From Peromyscus leucopus (lineage: Eukaryota > Chordata > Mammalia > Rodentia > Cricetidae): a stretch of 64,000 nt of DNA. The stretch is from the NCBI RefSeq assembly GCF_004664715.2, contig NC_051072.1:45678142-45742141 (forward strand). Reading direction: 5' to 3'. A program made the translations under genes and the position numbers. Every line of letters begins with the position of its first letter. The first letter of the stretch is position 1. The notes beneath the pieces are model-generated. The model saw nothing but the letters and a program-made list of their open reading frames with translations, was not told the origin of the DNA and did no database searches. Of the stretch, positions 1 through 11,984 are shown one piece after another.

Positions 1-1127
1 CAAGGGCCAGAACTTTGTTTTGGGCTTCAGGGAAGGGTATAATCTGGGCTTGTGAAAACATGAGGACCCGGGAGGTTTGTTTGGCACGCCTGTTTTTGCT
101 TATCTTGTATTCAGAGTACCCATTTTGCTCCGAAAACATGAGCTAGTTTGGGAGCAGGTTTTGTATGCTGGGTTCTTCTGTCCTATGGGGAATGACAAAA
201 GGCTAAGGGATGTTGTAAGAAGGTCTTTGATTTATTCCTTGTTCTCTCTTCAGATGACTTAGCCTCCATCCCCAGTCCACTGCTTCGTTGGGGAAGACAT
301 TTGGCCCTCCACAGCAATGGGCTCCATGTGTTTAGACTACACTGGTTATGCATTGAAAATGCCTGAAAGCCTCATGTCTATACTGAATAGCCTCAACTCT
401 TCCCTTATTCCCTAAATAATCCAGTATAAACACTGTTTAGACAGCATGTACTACACTGTATTCAGTGTTATAAGAAATCCAGAGTTGAGCATGGAGAACA
501 TTTTTGGCATAGCTGGTAAGGGGGGCCAGATGAGTGAACATTTATAATGAAGTACCACGGAGTCCAGAGTGAGAACCAGTGTTGGGCTGTGTGCGTGTGT
601 GTCTCAGGATAACTAGCAGGGAAGGTGGTGTGGATGTTCTATGCAAATACCACATTGATTTATATAAAGGACTTCAGTGCATCTGCTTGCCCTGTGGGGA
701 GGTCCCGGAACCGACCCCTGACAGACCTAGAAGGACTATAAGGGTTTACATGGTATCTGGCTCCCTGAGGGGATCAGCTTTTGGTTTTGTTTTGAATTCT
801 TTTTCATGAGATCCAGTCTGATTTGAGCTGTGCGATGATCTCTGATTCTCCCATTTCTGTTGGCTCTTGTCCTCTCCTTGTCTTGCATCTTTTGTGACCT
901 CTACCGAACCCCCAAATGCTTCATGGTGGCAGTATCTAAGTGACTCCCTGACCCCCAACTATAAGTTCTGAGCTGTGGTTTAACTCCCTGTTTTCTTCCT
1001 TGTTGCTCAGTTCATACCTCACTGCTGACCACTGCCCATGACATCATCGATCACTTTGCTCCATACCTCAGTTCTTGGAATGGACCCGCTGTAACTAATA
1101 GTGCCAAAAAGAATCAATCGATCAATT
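1..1127. other. No gene or clear repeat seen
   Basis: Ordinary AT-leaning unique sequence. A pyrimidine tract ending in CAG near 1008 resembles a splice acceptor. The frame after it is open for only about 38 codons and has no convincing donor, so no exon is called. No SINE, LINE or LTR pattern is recognisable. Confidence 0.5.
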
Positions 1128-1136
1128 GATTGATTG

Positions 1137-1334
1137 ACAGACTGTCTGTCTGTCTGTCCATCTGTCTGTCTATCTATGCATCCATCTTTCTCTCTCCTTT
1201 CCTTCTTTCTCTCCCTCCCTCCCTCCATCGCCCTCCCTTCCTCCCTCCCTCCCTCCCTCCCTCCCTCCCTCCCTCCCTCCCTCCCTCCCTCCCTCCCTTC
1301 CTTCCTTCCTTCCTTCCTTCCTTCCTTCCTTTCT
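1137..1334. repeat. Compound (CTGT)n (TCCC)n (TTCC)n microsatellite
   Basis: A run of CTGT units (about 1139-1172) passes through TCT-rich spacer into perfect TCCC units and then TTCC units. Positions 1231-1334 contain only C and T on this strand, about 104 nt without a purine. Apparent proteins on either strand here (Pro/Leu/Ser-rich or Arg/Glu/Gly-rich) are translations of the repeat. Confidence 0.95.
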
Positions 1335-2452
1335 ATGACAATTGTATTTGCTATTGATGCTCTGAAAATGGAACTCCTTTTCACTTACTCGTCACAGATT
1401 AAAGGCCTTAAGGGCAAGCTCCATCCTTTGTCAAACAGTGGGATGAGTTTGAAAAGAACCACATCACAACTGGTGGTTTACTTTTTAACTCATGCTTTGA
1501 ATCTTGCATTGCGTATTTTATTAAATCCTTTCCTGATTGCCAAATATTAAGGGAACTCTTCCCCTGGAATGCCACGGAGGAAGTGACCCCATGGGACCAG
1601 AGACTTGGCCCATGCCTCTAGACCACAAGCCAGACCGCAGGTTGCAATCAAGTTTGTGATTTAAGGAATTGCAAACAAGGAGTTAGAATTATACATTCTA
1701 CACTTGGCATGGCATTCTTCACTTAGGCAAAAATATCCATGGTCAGAAAACTTCATGTAATAGTTATCTCTAATTTTTAGGGGAGTTTTGTACAGAATTT
1801 TTCTTTGAGAACGTCTTGCTTGCAAACTTCTTGGGTGTTAGTATTTCTCCTGCTTAATTATCAGTGGACAAGTTTTGGTCTCCTTGCTTGAAGCAAGTAT
1901 GCAAGCTGTGTGTGACCTCATCTCCCAGCTTATCTCTCTGCCTTCTGAGAATGTGGTAGGAGTGGGGCTTTTGTGTCTGGGTTGGTAACTTGTGCCCATG
2001 TGATCAGTCTTCATTATCAACTTGATGGGGTATGGAGTCATCTGAGAGTTCCACCTCTGGGTTCGGTGGTGTGGCAGTTTCTAGAGAGGTTTACCTGGTG
2101 GGAGAAGCCCTTCTGTGAATGGAGGCGTGGAATACAGTGCCTATGGAAGAATGGACGGGAGGGATTGTGGAGAGATGCTGTGCTAAAGGGTGTGTTCCAG
2201 GATCAAAGAGCCTTGGCCCCAAAGTGAAATTCCTCCACAAAGGCAGGATCTTGTTCTGGGTTAAACATGGACACTAACAGCACTGATCCCAAGGTACCGT
2301 GAAGTCTAAATGTTAATTCATGCCAAACACTTAACATAGTGTATGGTCCTGAAATGTTTATTATGTGGTTTTTATAATTTTGTTTAAGGGAATGCACAGG
2401 GTATCAGATTTGCTGTTTGAGGGGAACTGTCTGTAAGATACAATTTGGTCTT
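1335..2452. other. No gene or clear repeat seen
   Basis: Unique sequence with no recognised repeat and no open frame that looks coding. Short open frames around 1838-2227 overlap on both strands and show no family motif. Confidence 0.5.
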
Positions 2453-2669
2453 TAAATTTTATTTTTTGTTTTTTTGTGTATGAGCATTTGTCTGCACTTA
2501 CATAGTGTACCATGTGCAAGCCTGGTATGCTCAGAGGCCAAAGGAGAGTACCAGATCCTCTGGGGCTGGAGTCATAGATGGCTGTGATTTGCCATGTGGA
2601 TTCTGGGAATGGGACCCAGTCCTTTGAGGAGCAGTAAGTGCTCTTAACTGTGAGCCATCTCTCCAGACC
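2453..2669 (-). mobile_element. B2-family SINE (B2/B3-like), antisense
   Basis: Read on the minus strand this is a tRNA-derived rodent SINE. On the plus strand it opens with a T-rich tail (2453-2476). It ends with the hallmark 'gagccatctctccag' at about 2652-2666, the complement of the tRNA-like head of B2. The middle, with 'ccagatcctctgg' and 'ccatgtggattctgggaatg', matches the usual B2 body. Several substitutions show it is old. It has no coding capacity. Confidence 0.8.
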
Positions 2670-2918
2670 TCACATATAGTTTATTTCATAATTAAAGATG
2701 GTGCCCATAATCTGGAGGAAGACTGAATCTAGTTGACACATTGCTTGATGGCTGGGAACAGTGAAGCTTAACAGAGCATCCAGGCTGGAGTGGAGGAATC
2801 CAGGGCTAGAGAAATCTAAGTGGTACCCTAACTTACAGAGCAAAACAAAACCACATCCATCACAAACACACATACTTAGACACCCCTCCAAAAACACACA
2901 TCCATCACAAAGAAACAG

Positions 2919-2947
2919 ACACACACACATGCATGTGCACGCGTGCG

Positions 2948-2998
<51 letters not shown>
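2919..2998. repeat. (CA)n with GC-rich core, alternating purine-pyrimidine
   Basis: CA repeats flank a core of CG/TG steps (about 2931-2956), so 2919-2998 alternates purine and pyrimidine without a break for 80 bp. Such DNA is a classical candidate for left-handed Z-DNA under negative supercoiling. Cys/Val-rich and His/Thr-rich open frames over it are artefacts. Confidence 0.95.
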
Positions 2999-2999
<1 letters not shown>

Positions 3000-3006
<7 letters not shown>

Positions 3007-3628
3007 TTAATAGCCCTCAAGAAATGTCCAGAACTCAAGGAAGGAGGAGTTTAGTAACAGTGAAAACACAGCATCCACAATGCATGTTCCTCGTTCTAAC
3101 TCCCAGGCTAATGTGTGAGTAATAATTCCGCTGGAGACAGACCATTGAACAGCCTGAGATGCACTGCATCTGAGATGTCTTAGACTTTGATTTCAGGGAA
3201 GCCAGTCTTCGAGAGACACAGGTTACCCTTCTGCCTTCTCAGAATATCTGGCTGGGAGGCTACCTGACAACTCGCTAGGGGAGGGCTTTAGGTCATTGGG
3301 GGATTATGGAACCCTGGCCCCTCCCTGTTTTTTGCTTCCTGCTGACCACTGACTGGGTGGTTTTATTCTGCCAGATGCTGCTTTACAGGATATGTTGCCT
3401 ACTATCAGCCCCAAGCCAGTGGAGCCGGTTGATCCCGGACTGTTCTCTAGAAAACTGAGGCAAAATGATTGTCACAGCTGTTTTCTCACGTGATGGGAAA
3501 AGGCGGATAGCACAAGCTTCTTGGTTCAAGCATGCCTAGGACTGTTTGGAGATGATCAGAGTTGGGAATGGTGGCTGTGGGAGGGGGTCGTGTGGGGGCG
3601 ACCTACAAGGAATGGAACATTGTTGCAG

Positions 3629-3630
<2 letters not shown>
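3000..3630. other. No gene or clear repeat seen
   Basis: Unique sequence between two dinucleotide arrays. No open frame with coding character and no recognisable transposon was found. Confidence 0.45.

Positions 3631-3670
<40 letters not shown>
3631..3670. repeat. (GT)n microsatellite
   Basis: About 18 uninterrupted GT units followed by ATGT. Confidence 0.95.
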
Positions 3671-3929
3671 AAGCTCCCCTGGACTCAGCCGATGAAGGGT
3701 GAGGCAAGCAGAACAGAGTGGAAGCTGGCTAACATCTGGGAAGGGTGAGATGACCACAAATCGGAACCTAGGCTGGAGTGGATATTTGCAGTGCAGCTCT
3801 TTGGTCCCTTCCCCAGGGAAGAGGAAACTTCTGGGGATCTGTGAACAAGGGGAACTATTTCTAGGATGAGAGAGTTAACAGTGGAAGGCACAGAAGGAGA
3901 AACTTGGCTTTCGACTTAGGTCACTTGAT

Positions 3930-4115
3930 TCGGCATTTGAAAGGTGACATTTGATTTGAGCCTTGAATGAAGAAAGGGATTATGCCAGGAGAAACTGGGC
4001 CGGAGTTGATCTTCCAGATGCCAGCCTGGATGTCAGTTCAGCGTTGAGGGTAAGGGGATGAGTGTTGGGTCGGGGAAGCCAGGTTGCTGAGGGGCTGGCC
4101 AGGGATTCCTGATGC
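3930..4115 (-). mobile_element. Probable L2 LINE fragment, antisense
   Basis: The stretch 'aaaggtgacatttgatttga' followed by 'gccttgaatgaagaaaggg' resembles the antisense of the ancient L2 3' region, which usually reads 'gtgacatttgagctgagacc'. The copy is diverged and non-coding. The boundaries are approximate. Confidence 0.5.
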
Positions 4116-7100
4116 CGTTGCTCAAGGTTTGGTGGCTTACGCTGCAGAACTGGGGGTGAATCCCAGGGAAGGTGTGATAATTAACCTCTTGTACTACGTG
4201 AGTCTATTATAGAGCGTGGCAGTCTCATGTGTCTTCATCTTATTTAACAGGAAATAACGTTCCAAGGTTGAATAGAAATGACTTCTAGTTGCTGATATTC
4301 TGGGTTAGTCGTAGCTCTTTTTCCCTTTGGTCATGCATGGGTCTGAGTTTTAAGGAACATAATTCAAATGCTATTTATCATATTCAGGATAATTTTCTGC
4401 AATTTTTTTTTTTACATCTAATCCTTGATTTACTTCTCTCATGGGTAGATCATTTGGTCCATAGTTTCTTATAACTCAGGATTTTGAAAGCCATTTAATT
4501 ATGTTACCTGATAAGCATGAACTATATTCTCATGTTTCAGATAAAAATACGTTAGTCTACATGGCAATTTTGTCTGGAGAATTTCTCTGAATAGATAGTT
4601 TTAGTTGATGGCAGGTAGGTGACTATTTGGAAGAGATCTTCATTTCATTGAGGGTTCCAGCCTCACGTCTCATGGCTGATTTGCACTAACTCCCTTATAA
4701 AGACTAGGGCAGTGCATACTCTAAAGACAGTGAAGAGCTGATGTTACATGGTTAATGAGAGGAAGGGAATAGTTTTATAATTAAGTAGTGAGATAAAGAT
4801 GGTGCTTGAGAGCTTTTTAGGAAATTAAAATACTATTCTTACACTGTAGTTTGCCTGGGATGTTCTCCATTTGTTCTTGAAGCATTGATTAATAGTGTTC
4901 CCTTCCACTGAAAAGTGTGTTGATTTGCAAAGAAATTAATTTTTTCACTTTACCCATTCACAGGTCTACACCCTTGATGTAGCTTCTTTTACTTCCTGTG
5001 TTGCTGTTAAATCTTGGAGCAGATATATTTTTATAAATTTGTGATCATAGTAGTCTCTCTTGCTTGGTGCTTAAAATGTTTTTTTTTTTTTGTTACATCA
5101 TTTACATAGTTTTTGTATTTTCAATTGCTGCTGTATTCATTAGCAATGCATTCAGCTAAAAATCCAACAATAATGGCTTCAACTGTAAGGAATTTACCTG
5201 TTGCTCTTAACAAGAAATCTTGAGCCAGCTGTCTTGGGCTAGTGGAACGTTTCTCATAGGAGACCTTGTGTGCCCTTTCCACCACCCTTGCTCACCTTTT
5301 TATCTCCCTGGTGGACTTCTGGGCCTTTCCTCTGTATTTCAATAGGAAGGCAAAGGAGGGGTCAAGGCAAAGGGTCCCTTGTCAGCTCAATCTGCCCCTT
5401 TGTACAAAAATGTCCCCAAGGCTCAAGTCGTAACTTTCTTGAGCATTCCATGGGTCAGAACCGGGTCCCACGTTTACTCCTCTCTGCCAGAAAGGCAGTG
5501 TTAGTGTGTTGAAGGAACAAGGTGTGTAAATGGGTTTTTGGTAGGTGTTCATTGTGTCTATAAAATACTGGTTTTCTTGCTATAGATGTAAGGTTTTAGC
5601 CTCTTTCTTTGAAGGATTAACCTCTGGCATACCACAGAAGTACAACGCTTTAACATCGAAATATTCTAACAGTTCTTCTAGCATTCATAGCTGAGACGGA
5701 ACTATGAGAAGTTAAACTGAGCTCCATCCAGCAACAAGCAGTGACCTCACACATGTCCAAGTTAATTTTTCCCTTAATTTAATCCTGAAAATGAAGCTAA
5801 TTGATTCACCAACTGTTTCAAGAATGTGTGTTCCATTAACCTAGATTGTGTTAAGAACATCCAACTCTTTAAGGTATTTATGTAACTAAAATTTGGAAAA
5901 AGTGCTGTTTGGTTTATACAAACACCTTGTCAGACATCTTACATCGGCAAGCTTTAATCTCTCCCATTCTAGCACAATTACATACTGACCAAAACATGCA
6001 CAGATATTCTAATTCTTTCACATAGTGCATGATATGTAATATCGGGGCTGCTCTGAGTCCAAATCATGTTCAACAAATGAGAACATGAAATAAAAAACAA
6101 CTGACTTTCACACATGTACATAAGTTTTGGTGTGTGAGGCTTGCCCTAATCAAATTGCATCCATGCACAGCCTCCCTCACTCCCAAGGAAAATCTTCCCC
6201 AAAGTACTGACTGAGAGCAGGGAATAGTGCCATTGCTTTGCGAGTTGAAAGGTTTGTTAAATGTTGTTCCCTTCCTTCCCGCTCTTAGGCCTTAGCCAAT
6301 TTTTATTCTCCCTCCATTTCCCATGGGCAGTTACTTTAATGTGCATCTTTTTATTTGAACGAGCTGCATGGACAGTGTTGTTTGAACGTTATTTATATAT
6401 CACATTCTATATTTCATATTGCTTTTTTGCATTATTGCATGGCTTTTGTATTCGTCGTTTATTAGCACAAACAAGTGGTCATCTGTAGAATATTATATCT
6501 TGAGTTTTTATGAGTAAACACTTAAAAATTATGTTTCCAACATTGCACAGTACATACAATGTTTGAAACTGGAAGTCAAGTGTATCTGTTTAACTTTGTC
6601 TCTGCAGAGAAGGCTTTTGAATTATAATGTGAAAGTTAAAACTTGCCAGTGTGGTTATTCCTTGAGTCACAGACGCTGATGTTTTCCTTAAAAATAAGAA
6701 TAAAAACACTGTATGGGAATTCAGAGAATCTAATCTTGGGCAGGATGGCGTGGGAATTAAAAACGTCGTATTGACTTATAATAGACCAAAGTCTAGTGAC
6801 TAAGTTTTTTCGGGGAGGGGAGGTAGAAAGTCTTGAGAAGGGCACTGTTTTCCTTTGTACCTACTTGGGTTGCTGTGAGAGTGTCTGGGATCCCACGAAC
6901 AAAACCTGCTTACTCATTGAAAGGAACAAGCCTGGGAATATAAGGCTCCTTCTTGGAGTATCTACAGTTTGTAGAGAAGAAAAAATTCTATTTGTGATTT
7001 GCCTTTTCTGTTTTGTTAAAGAGAATGGGTGATAAGCTGGGTGGGGATTTGGGAGAAACCTTGGAAAGATGGATTAGAAACGTAAGACTAGTGAAAAGAT

Positions 7101-7855
7101 TCAGTAAATGCACCTTTGGTCTCGGTGAGTTCAGATTCTTTGTTTTAGATGGATTGTGTCCCAGTGTCCTGAGAAAACCTGTAGATGGAATTGCTAAACT
7201 TACAGCTGGCGGTCCTTGAGGACTGGAGAGTGAGCATTAGTCATGTCTCGTTTTCAAAAAGGCTGAGATATGGGTTCTGCTATGTTGATAAGGACTCTGG
7301 GCAGACTTCTAAACCAAGTCAGTTGTGAGACTGTTATCCGAGTCCTTGGTTGTCAAAAACAGAAACTCTGTGGGTGTTATTAGGTGGATACTGGATATTT
7401 TGACTAGAAATCCACAGAGCAGGTCACAGGCTCTCAGAGAGACTGTGCAGCTTAGAAGAAGCCATCCCATGCCCAGGGAATGGACTGAGCACTCGCTGCT
7501 GCTTGCTGTTTTTGACTCTGCATGTCAATAGCATGGATGCATTCCAAATTACCTGTGGTCTTCCCTCTAAACCCAGAGGTCTTGATAGACATGACTGTTT
7601 GCTGAGCCTCTCCATGCTCAAGCTGCCCGGCCTTGGAAAGGCCATGTGTATATTTAGTTTCCTTATTTCTTCCCTAATAGAAGGTGAAGAGCTCCCATCC
7701 CCATGAGATCAATCCCATGGGTAGAAGCTCAGGTGTAGGAAGGACATGCAAACACTGCATAGTTGTTAAGGAATGATAGTCATTGCAGTGGATATAAGGA
7801 AGGCAGACTTTTCCACTGGGAGCCGTTGTAGTTAACTATAGCCATTCATTCATAC
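4116..7855. other. 3.7 kb with no gene seen; mostly unique
   Basis: AT-rich unique DNA with short T runs (near 4401-4413 and 5079-5091). The stretch from about 5150 to 5480 has the flavour of a very old antisense LTR ('ccaacaataatggcttcaac' followed by C-rich text), but the match is too weak to name. Open frames of 60-80 codons are scattered in all frames with no motif. Confidence 0.5.
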
Positions 7856-7867
7856 CAGATGAAACTC
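7856..7867. repeat. Left target-site duplication of B1
   Basis: The 12-bp sequence 'cagatgaaactc' is repeated exactly at 8041-8052 on the other side of the B1. Confidence 0.95.
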
Positions 7868-8040
7868 TTTTTTTCCTTTTTAACTTTCTTCCCCCCCCCC
7901 CAGACAGGGTTTCTCTGTGTAGTTTTGTACCTTTCCTAGAACTCACTTTGTAGCCCAGGCTGGCCTTGAATTCAGAGAGATCCGCCTGCCTCCGCCTCCT
8001 GAGTGCTGGGATTAAAGGTGTGCGCCACCATCACCCAGCT
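7868..8040 (-). mobile_element. B1 SINE, antisense, with perfect target duplication
   Basis: On the plus strand it runs from a T-rich tail through a C11 run (about 7891-7901) and 'acagggtttctctgtg', then 'gcccaggctggccttgaa' and 'gctgggattaaaggtgtgcg', to the tip 'cacccagct'. This is the reverse complement of a full-length 7SL-derived B1. It is flanked by identical 12-bp sequences 'cagatgaaactc' at 7856-7867 and 8041-8052. That target-site duplication proves insertion by L1-type target-primed reverse transcription and fixes both ends exactly. Confidence 0.95.
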
Positions 8041-8052
8041 CAGATGAAACTC
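8041..8052. repeat. Right target-site duplication of B1
   Basis: Identical to 7856-7867. Confidence 0.95.
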
Positions 8053-10084
8053 ATACTTTGTTACAAGATGATATGAAATGATTATTTTTAGTAGTAGAAA
8101 CACGCACAAATCTCACGTATAAGTCATAACTGATTGGAGCTGGATACTGGTACTGTGTGTGATGCCTTTAGGCATTTTAAGGGAGGAAAACTGGCTCCTT
8201 GATGAACTGGCCAGAAACATCAGGGGGAGGGCTCATCAGATCGACTTTTGAAGAGTTAGGGAGTATCCTGATGAACAGAATTAGGATCCAACAAGATTCC
8301 TGGGAGATGAAACAAAGATCTAAATTTAACAGGGTGGAACTTAATAGGATATAAATATTACATTTTGTTCTGATGTTCAAGCATCTAGATGCTTCTATAA
8401 AATGAATAAAGAGATGTTCACTTAGAGATATGATAGCGTATGTGAAAATCCCTTTAACATTTCAATCATTTCGGTTGAATGAGAGCATGGTGTAAGAGCC
8501 AATAGCCTGAAATGCTAATGGCCATCATATATGCTAGTGGAAATAAAGTGACCATCACAAGAAAAGCACCTGCCCTATTCTACTTTGGATAGCTCAAACG
8601 ACATGCAAAATATTCATGAATTTGAACACACTCAGGAATGCGAGTTGGGACAGAGTGACCTAGGTACAAGTGCGTCTAAAAGCTTGATGTGCAAGGGCTG
8701 TTAAAACAAAGAGTTATTGCCCTTGAAAACTGGGAGATGTGGCCGCTGTCTGTAAAGATAGGTGGGGATCTAGAGGAAGAAGTGTGGGTAGTGGTATAAC
8801 CATGGAGTGAACGAATAGCTAGAAGCAGTGGATGGATGGGAGATGCAAAGAGAGGGCATTATAGTACCAAGAGCTGACTGCACATGAAGGGAAGTAGAAA
8901 CCTGCATGTCACTTGTGACCACTAACTAGTGCGACCAGCTAGTCCATCAGGGAGACTTAAACATTTCACAAGCGTTTTTGCTCCTATTAATTTCACGGGT
9001 CTTCAGAGTCCCTGATAGGCAGACGATGTTCCCCAAGGCTCTTTTTCCTCAGCAGGCTATTGAAAATTTTAATATGTGCACGATGCTTGTGGAACACTCA
9101 GAAGGGTTTTCAGACCTGGGAATATTAATTCATCATAAAGCTGCACTGGAATGCCTTAATAAAGAGCAACATGAGACAATAAATATTTGATTTGAAGAGA
9201 TGGGATCGTAAACCCATCATCCAGGCACTTGCTGCAGAGAAAGACTTTTCCTAATTGGCTCTAGGCTGCCATCACATAAGAGGTGTCTCCTTAGGAGGTG
9301 AGTAGCCACTCCCCCCCACACACACACACTGAAGGTATTTTATTTTAAGCTTATATTTAACCTTAAGGTGTTAAAATTTCCTGGCTTATCAAATAAATTA
9401 TAAAGGTAATTGTTAGGGGAATTTAGCTTGCCAGAGCTCTAGAGAAGTCTCTTTCACACTTTAGAAAATATAAAGAAGTAGTAAAATAATGGTTCTGTCA
9501 AGAAAATTACATATTGATTTGTCATTCCATGCTGGGATTTGGGCTACCAGGTCCAATGTTGGGTTTTGTTTGTTCATAAAACATATCCCTTTGGAAGGTC
9601 ATCTAGGAGAGGGCTTTGTACACTTCCAGCATGCATCATCACAACCCTGGGTATTGGACGTTTATAGAGTGCCTTCTGTGGCCGTTATTCCAACCGAGGC
9701 AAGTACTGACCAAACACCCAGGATGGAAATTAAAAGTTTAGGAAGTGGCGCTTTCAAGGTTTTTGGCCTTTACGATTACAAACAAGCATGTGTGTCTTCC
9801 CCAGCAATCACATTTATTGAGAGAAATTAGCATAAAAGTAGTTAGCTGGCAGCATGATTTGAAAATTACAGCCTTGTAAAGGATCCCCAAGTTACAACTG
9901 GAGGCACGCAGTCACCAGAAACTGCATTGTAAAAGTCCATGCTGGTCTTGGGACTAATTTCATTCCTTTGGCATTTCTCTTCCTCACTCTCTGGTGTGCC
10001 TTTGAGCTTATTGTTCTGGGATAATGAAAGACCGTCTGAGGGTAAACACTGCCGTTCAGCCATTTTGGTTTTGCTCAAAGTTTA
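8053..10084. other. No gene seen; unique sequence
   Basis: Contains a short C7/(CA)n run at about 9309-9330 and otherwise unique DNA. An open frame of 113 codons (9489-9830) begins at an ATG but shows no family motif, splice context or upstream promoter signature that I can recognise. I leave it uncalled. Confidence 0.5.
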
Positions 10085-10400
10085 CTCACTCATTCATTCA
10101 TTTATTTATTTTTTAAAAAGCAGCTGATCAGGTACATTTGTTGAGTGCCCTACTCATTTGTAGGGTAGCAGTGATGATTTAAAAAAAAAAAAAAGGATAT
10201 CATGCTCACAGTTCTGGGACTGGTTGGAGAGACGGAGAATACAATAAGGTATGTCATACTAGCCATGCAAAGCTTGGGGTGTCCAGAGCAAAAGTGTTTG
10301 AGGAGATGCTCTCATAGAATTGATACTTGAGCCCAGTCTGGACAGTGTCTAGAAAATAGCGAGATGCATGGCAGAGAGAATCCTGCAGAGACTGTGGGTG
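10085..10400 (-). mobile_element. L2 LINE fragment, antisense
   Basis: Reads as antisense L2 3' end. 'cattcattcatttatttatt' is followed by 'catttgttgagtgccctact', 'gcagtgatg', an A14 run (about 10181-10194) and 'catgctcacagttc'. The tail to 10400 ('tttgaggagatgctctcata', 'gcatggcagagagaatcc') continues the pattern weakly. The 3' terminus of the element is at the left. It is an old inactive copy. Confidence 0.6.
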
Positions 10401-10558
10401 GGAGGGGGTGTTGGCCATGCACTTGGGAAACCTGTGTTTGAAACCTGAGGGAAGGATTCTTGTCGTGCTCTGTCAGAGGTAGCTAGCTGAAGAATCATTA
10501 AAAATGCAGCTTGTGGGAGCCAACTGTGCAATATCCCCTGATAGGATTTTTCTGGTGG

Positions 10559-10900
10559 TGTGTATTAGCTAGCGTTTGTTGCTTTAATAAGTAAAACACC
10601 TCAGGCAAGGTATTTCATAAATGAAAAGGTTAACTATCTTCTCCTGAGGTCCAAAGAACAAGGTGGAGGTTCTGGGTAAGGGCCCCTCACGTCTGCATCC
10701 TATCATAGCAGGAATACTAGTAGCCTGTCTGTCCTGCTCTCCCTTTCCTTATAAAACTTTGTGAGTTCAATCACGGGGGGCTCTCTCCTACTGTTCTGAT
10801 CATCATTTCCCAGAGACTCCACCTCTAAACACCAAGTTTCCACTGACATGAGACTTGGGAGATTAGACTTCCGCTTGAGTTAAGGGAATATCTGAACCAG
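10559..10900 (-). mobile_element. MaLR-type LTR, antisense (old)
   Basis: The pattern 'tgtattagctagcgtttgtt', 'gtaaaacacctcaggcaagg', 'gaggtccaaagaacaaggtgg', 'ccttataaaact', 'agactccacctctaaacacc' follows, in order, the antisense of ERVL-MaLR LTRs (MLT1/MST/ORR1 group). No internal retroviral sequence accompanies it. Ends are approximate. Confidence 0.6.
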
Positions 10901-11029
10901 ACAGAGCAAGGTGGGTCCAGATGTACCTGATTGTGAAGCCTGGCGCTTTCAGAATCTGCTTCCATCGGAACTGGGGATTAGGAGGTGAGATTTTTAGAGT
11001 GTGTTTTCTGTCCCATCATGGAAAGGCTT

Positions 11030-11350
11030 GGAGTATATTTTGCTGAGTGAATGAACTGGGCTGTAGAAAAGACAGACACTAATGTGTGGGACCTAGAAAG
11101 CTGTGCTGAGAAGCAGAGAGCAGAATGATGGTTGTCAAGGACCAGGTCTGGGAGGGATGAGTCACGCAGTTCTGTGGACTGTGGTAGAGCAAAGTGACTA
11201 CAGTTAATTATGTAAAAAATGGAAATTAATAAATAGGTCCTGAGCGGATGTTTTCACCACAAAACATAACAAGTATGTGAGGCGGCAGGCTCATTTGCAT
11301 GATTAAATCATTGTAAAATAGATAACGCCTACAGAATGTTTGAGCTATAA
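11030..11350 (+). mobile_element. Old L1 (L1M-type) 3' UTR fragment, sense
   Basis: The succession 'cagagagcagaatgatggtt', 'gtcaaggaccaggtctggga', 'gactacagttaattatg', 'gttttcaccacaaaac' and 'aagtatgtgaggcgg' tracks the 3' UTR of ancient mammalian L1M elements in sense orientation. It is 5'-truncated, diverged and non-coding. Confidence 0.65.
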
Positions 11351-11411
11351 ATGCAGTTTTGTGTTTTGCCAGCACATACTCATGATGGGTTTCACCATAA
11401 CTTCCTTTTGA

Positions 11412-11470
11412 TCCTGAGTATTGAGCCCAGGGCCTCATTACGACAATATATGCCAACTATGCTTTGGCTC
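11412..11470 (-). mobile_element. Possible ID/B4 tRNA-derived SINE relic, antisense
   Basis: The text 'attgagcccagggcctcatt' followed by 'tatgctttggctc' resembles the antisense of the tRNA-Ala-derived head shared by ID and B4. It is short and diverged, so the call is tentative. Confidence 0.35.
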
Positions 11471-11984
11471 ATATTCATCCAATGTCTCCATCTTGTCCAA
11501 CTCTTCTGCTGGTCCTGTTCCTCTTTCCAAATCCTGCCCCTTCTATTTCATGTCTGATGTGTTTGCTTTTAGAAAGTCTAGATCACAAATATGAGTATTT
11601 GTCTACTAATCCTGGGGTGGTGTGAACAAACTTGTATTTGCCCCAGATAAGTCACTGACAACAGGTGAAAGTAATCATGCCACCCAGGTTTAGCTTGGTG
11701 AATCAGGTAGTTAAATTGGGGTTACATAGAACAGCCTTGGTGAAGGACTAGATTACTTACCACAACATGGGTGACCTATGGGGATAGACATCACCTAAGG
11801 AGAGTCTCCTTCCCCCAGGATTATTAACTGATACTTACATATCACTGGTGAAGGCCTATCACACCTGCCCTGGGCATGTCTTACCCATCTTTTTCATGGG
11901 GGATTATTAGTGGCCCCAATCTTGGCAGATTGGCGCAGGTTATCACAGTTGCTCCCATTTCAAGCCATACTGAGCTTGGAGGAA

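Noticed and set aside
1009..1120. Possible exon after an acceptor-like 'cttccttgttgctcag'
   Set aside because: The open frame is only about 38 codons, has no good donor and no recognisable protein similarity.
1019..1550. Long open frames on both strands (Arg/Glu/Gly-rich minus; Pro/Leu/Ser-rich plus)
   Set aside because: They translate the (TCCC)n/(TTCC)n array and its edges.
9489..9830. 113-codon plus-strand open frame
   Set aside because: No motif, no splice or promoter context. Length is within chance expectation for a window this size.
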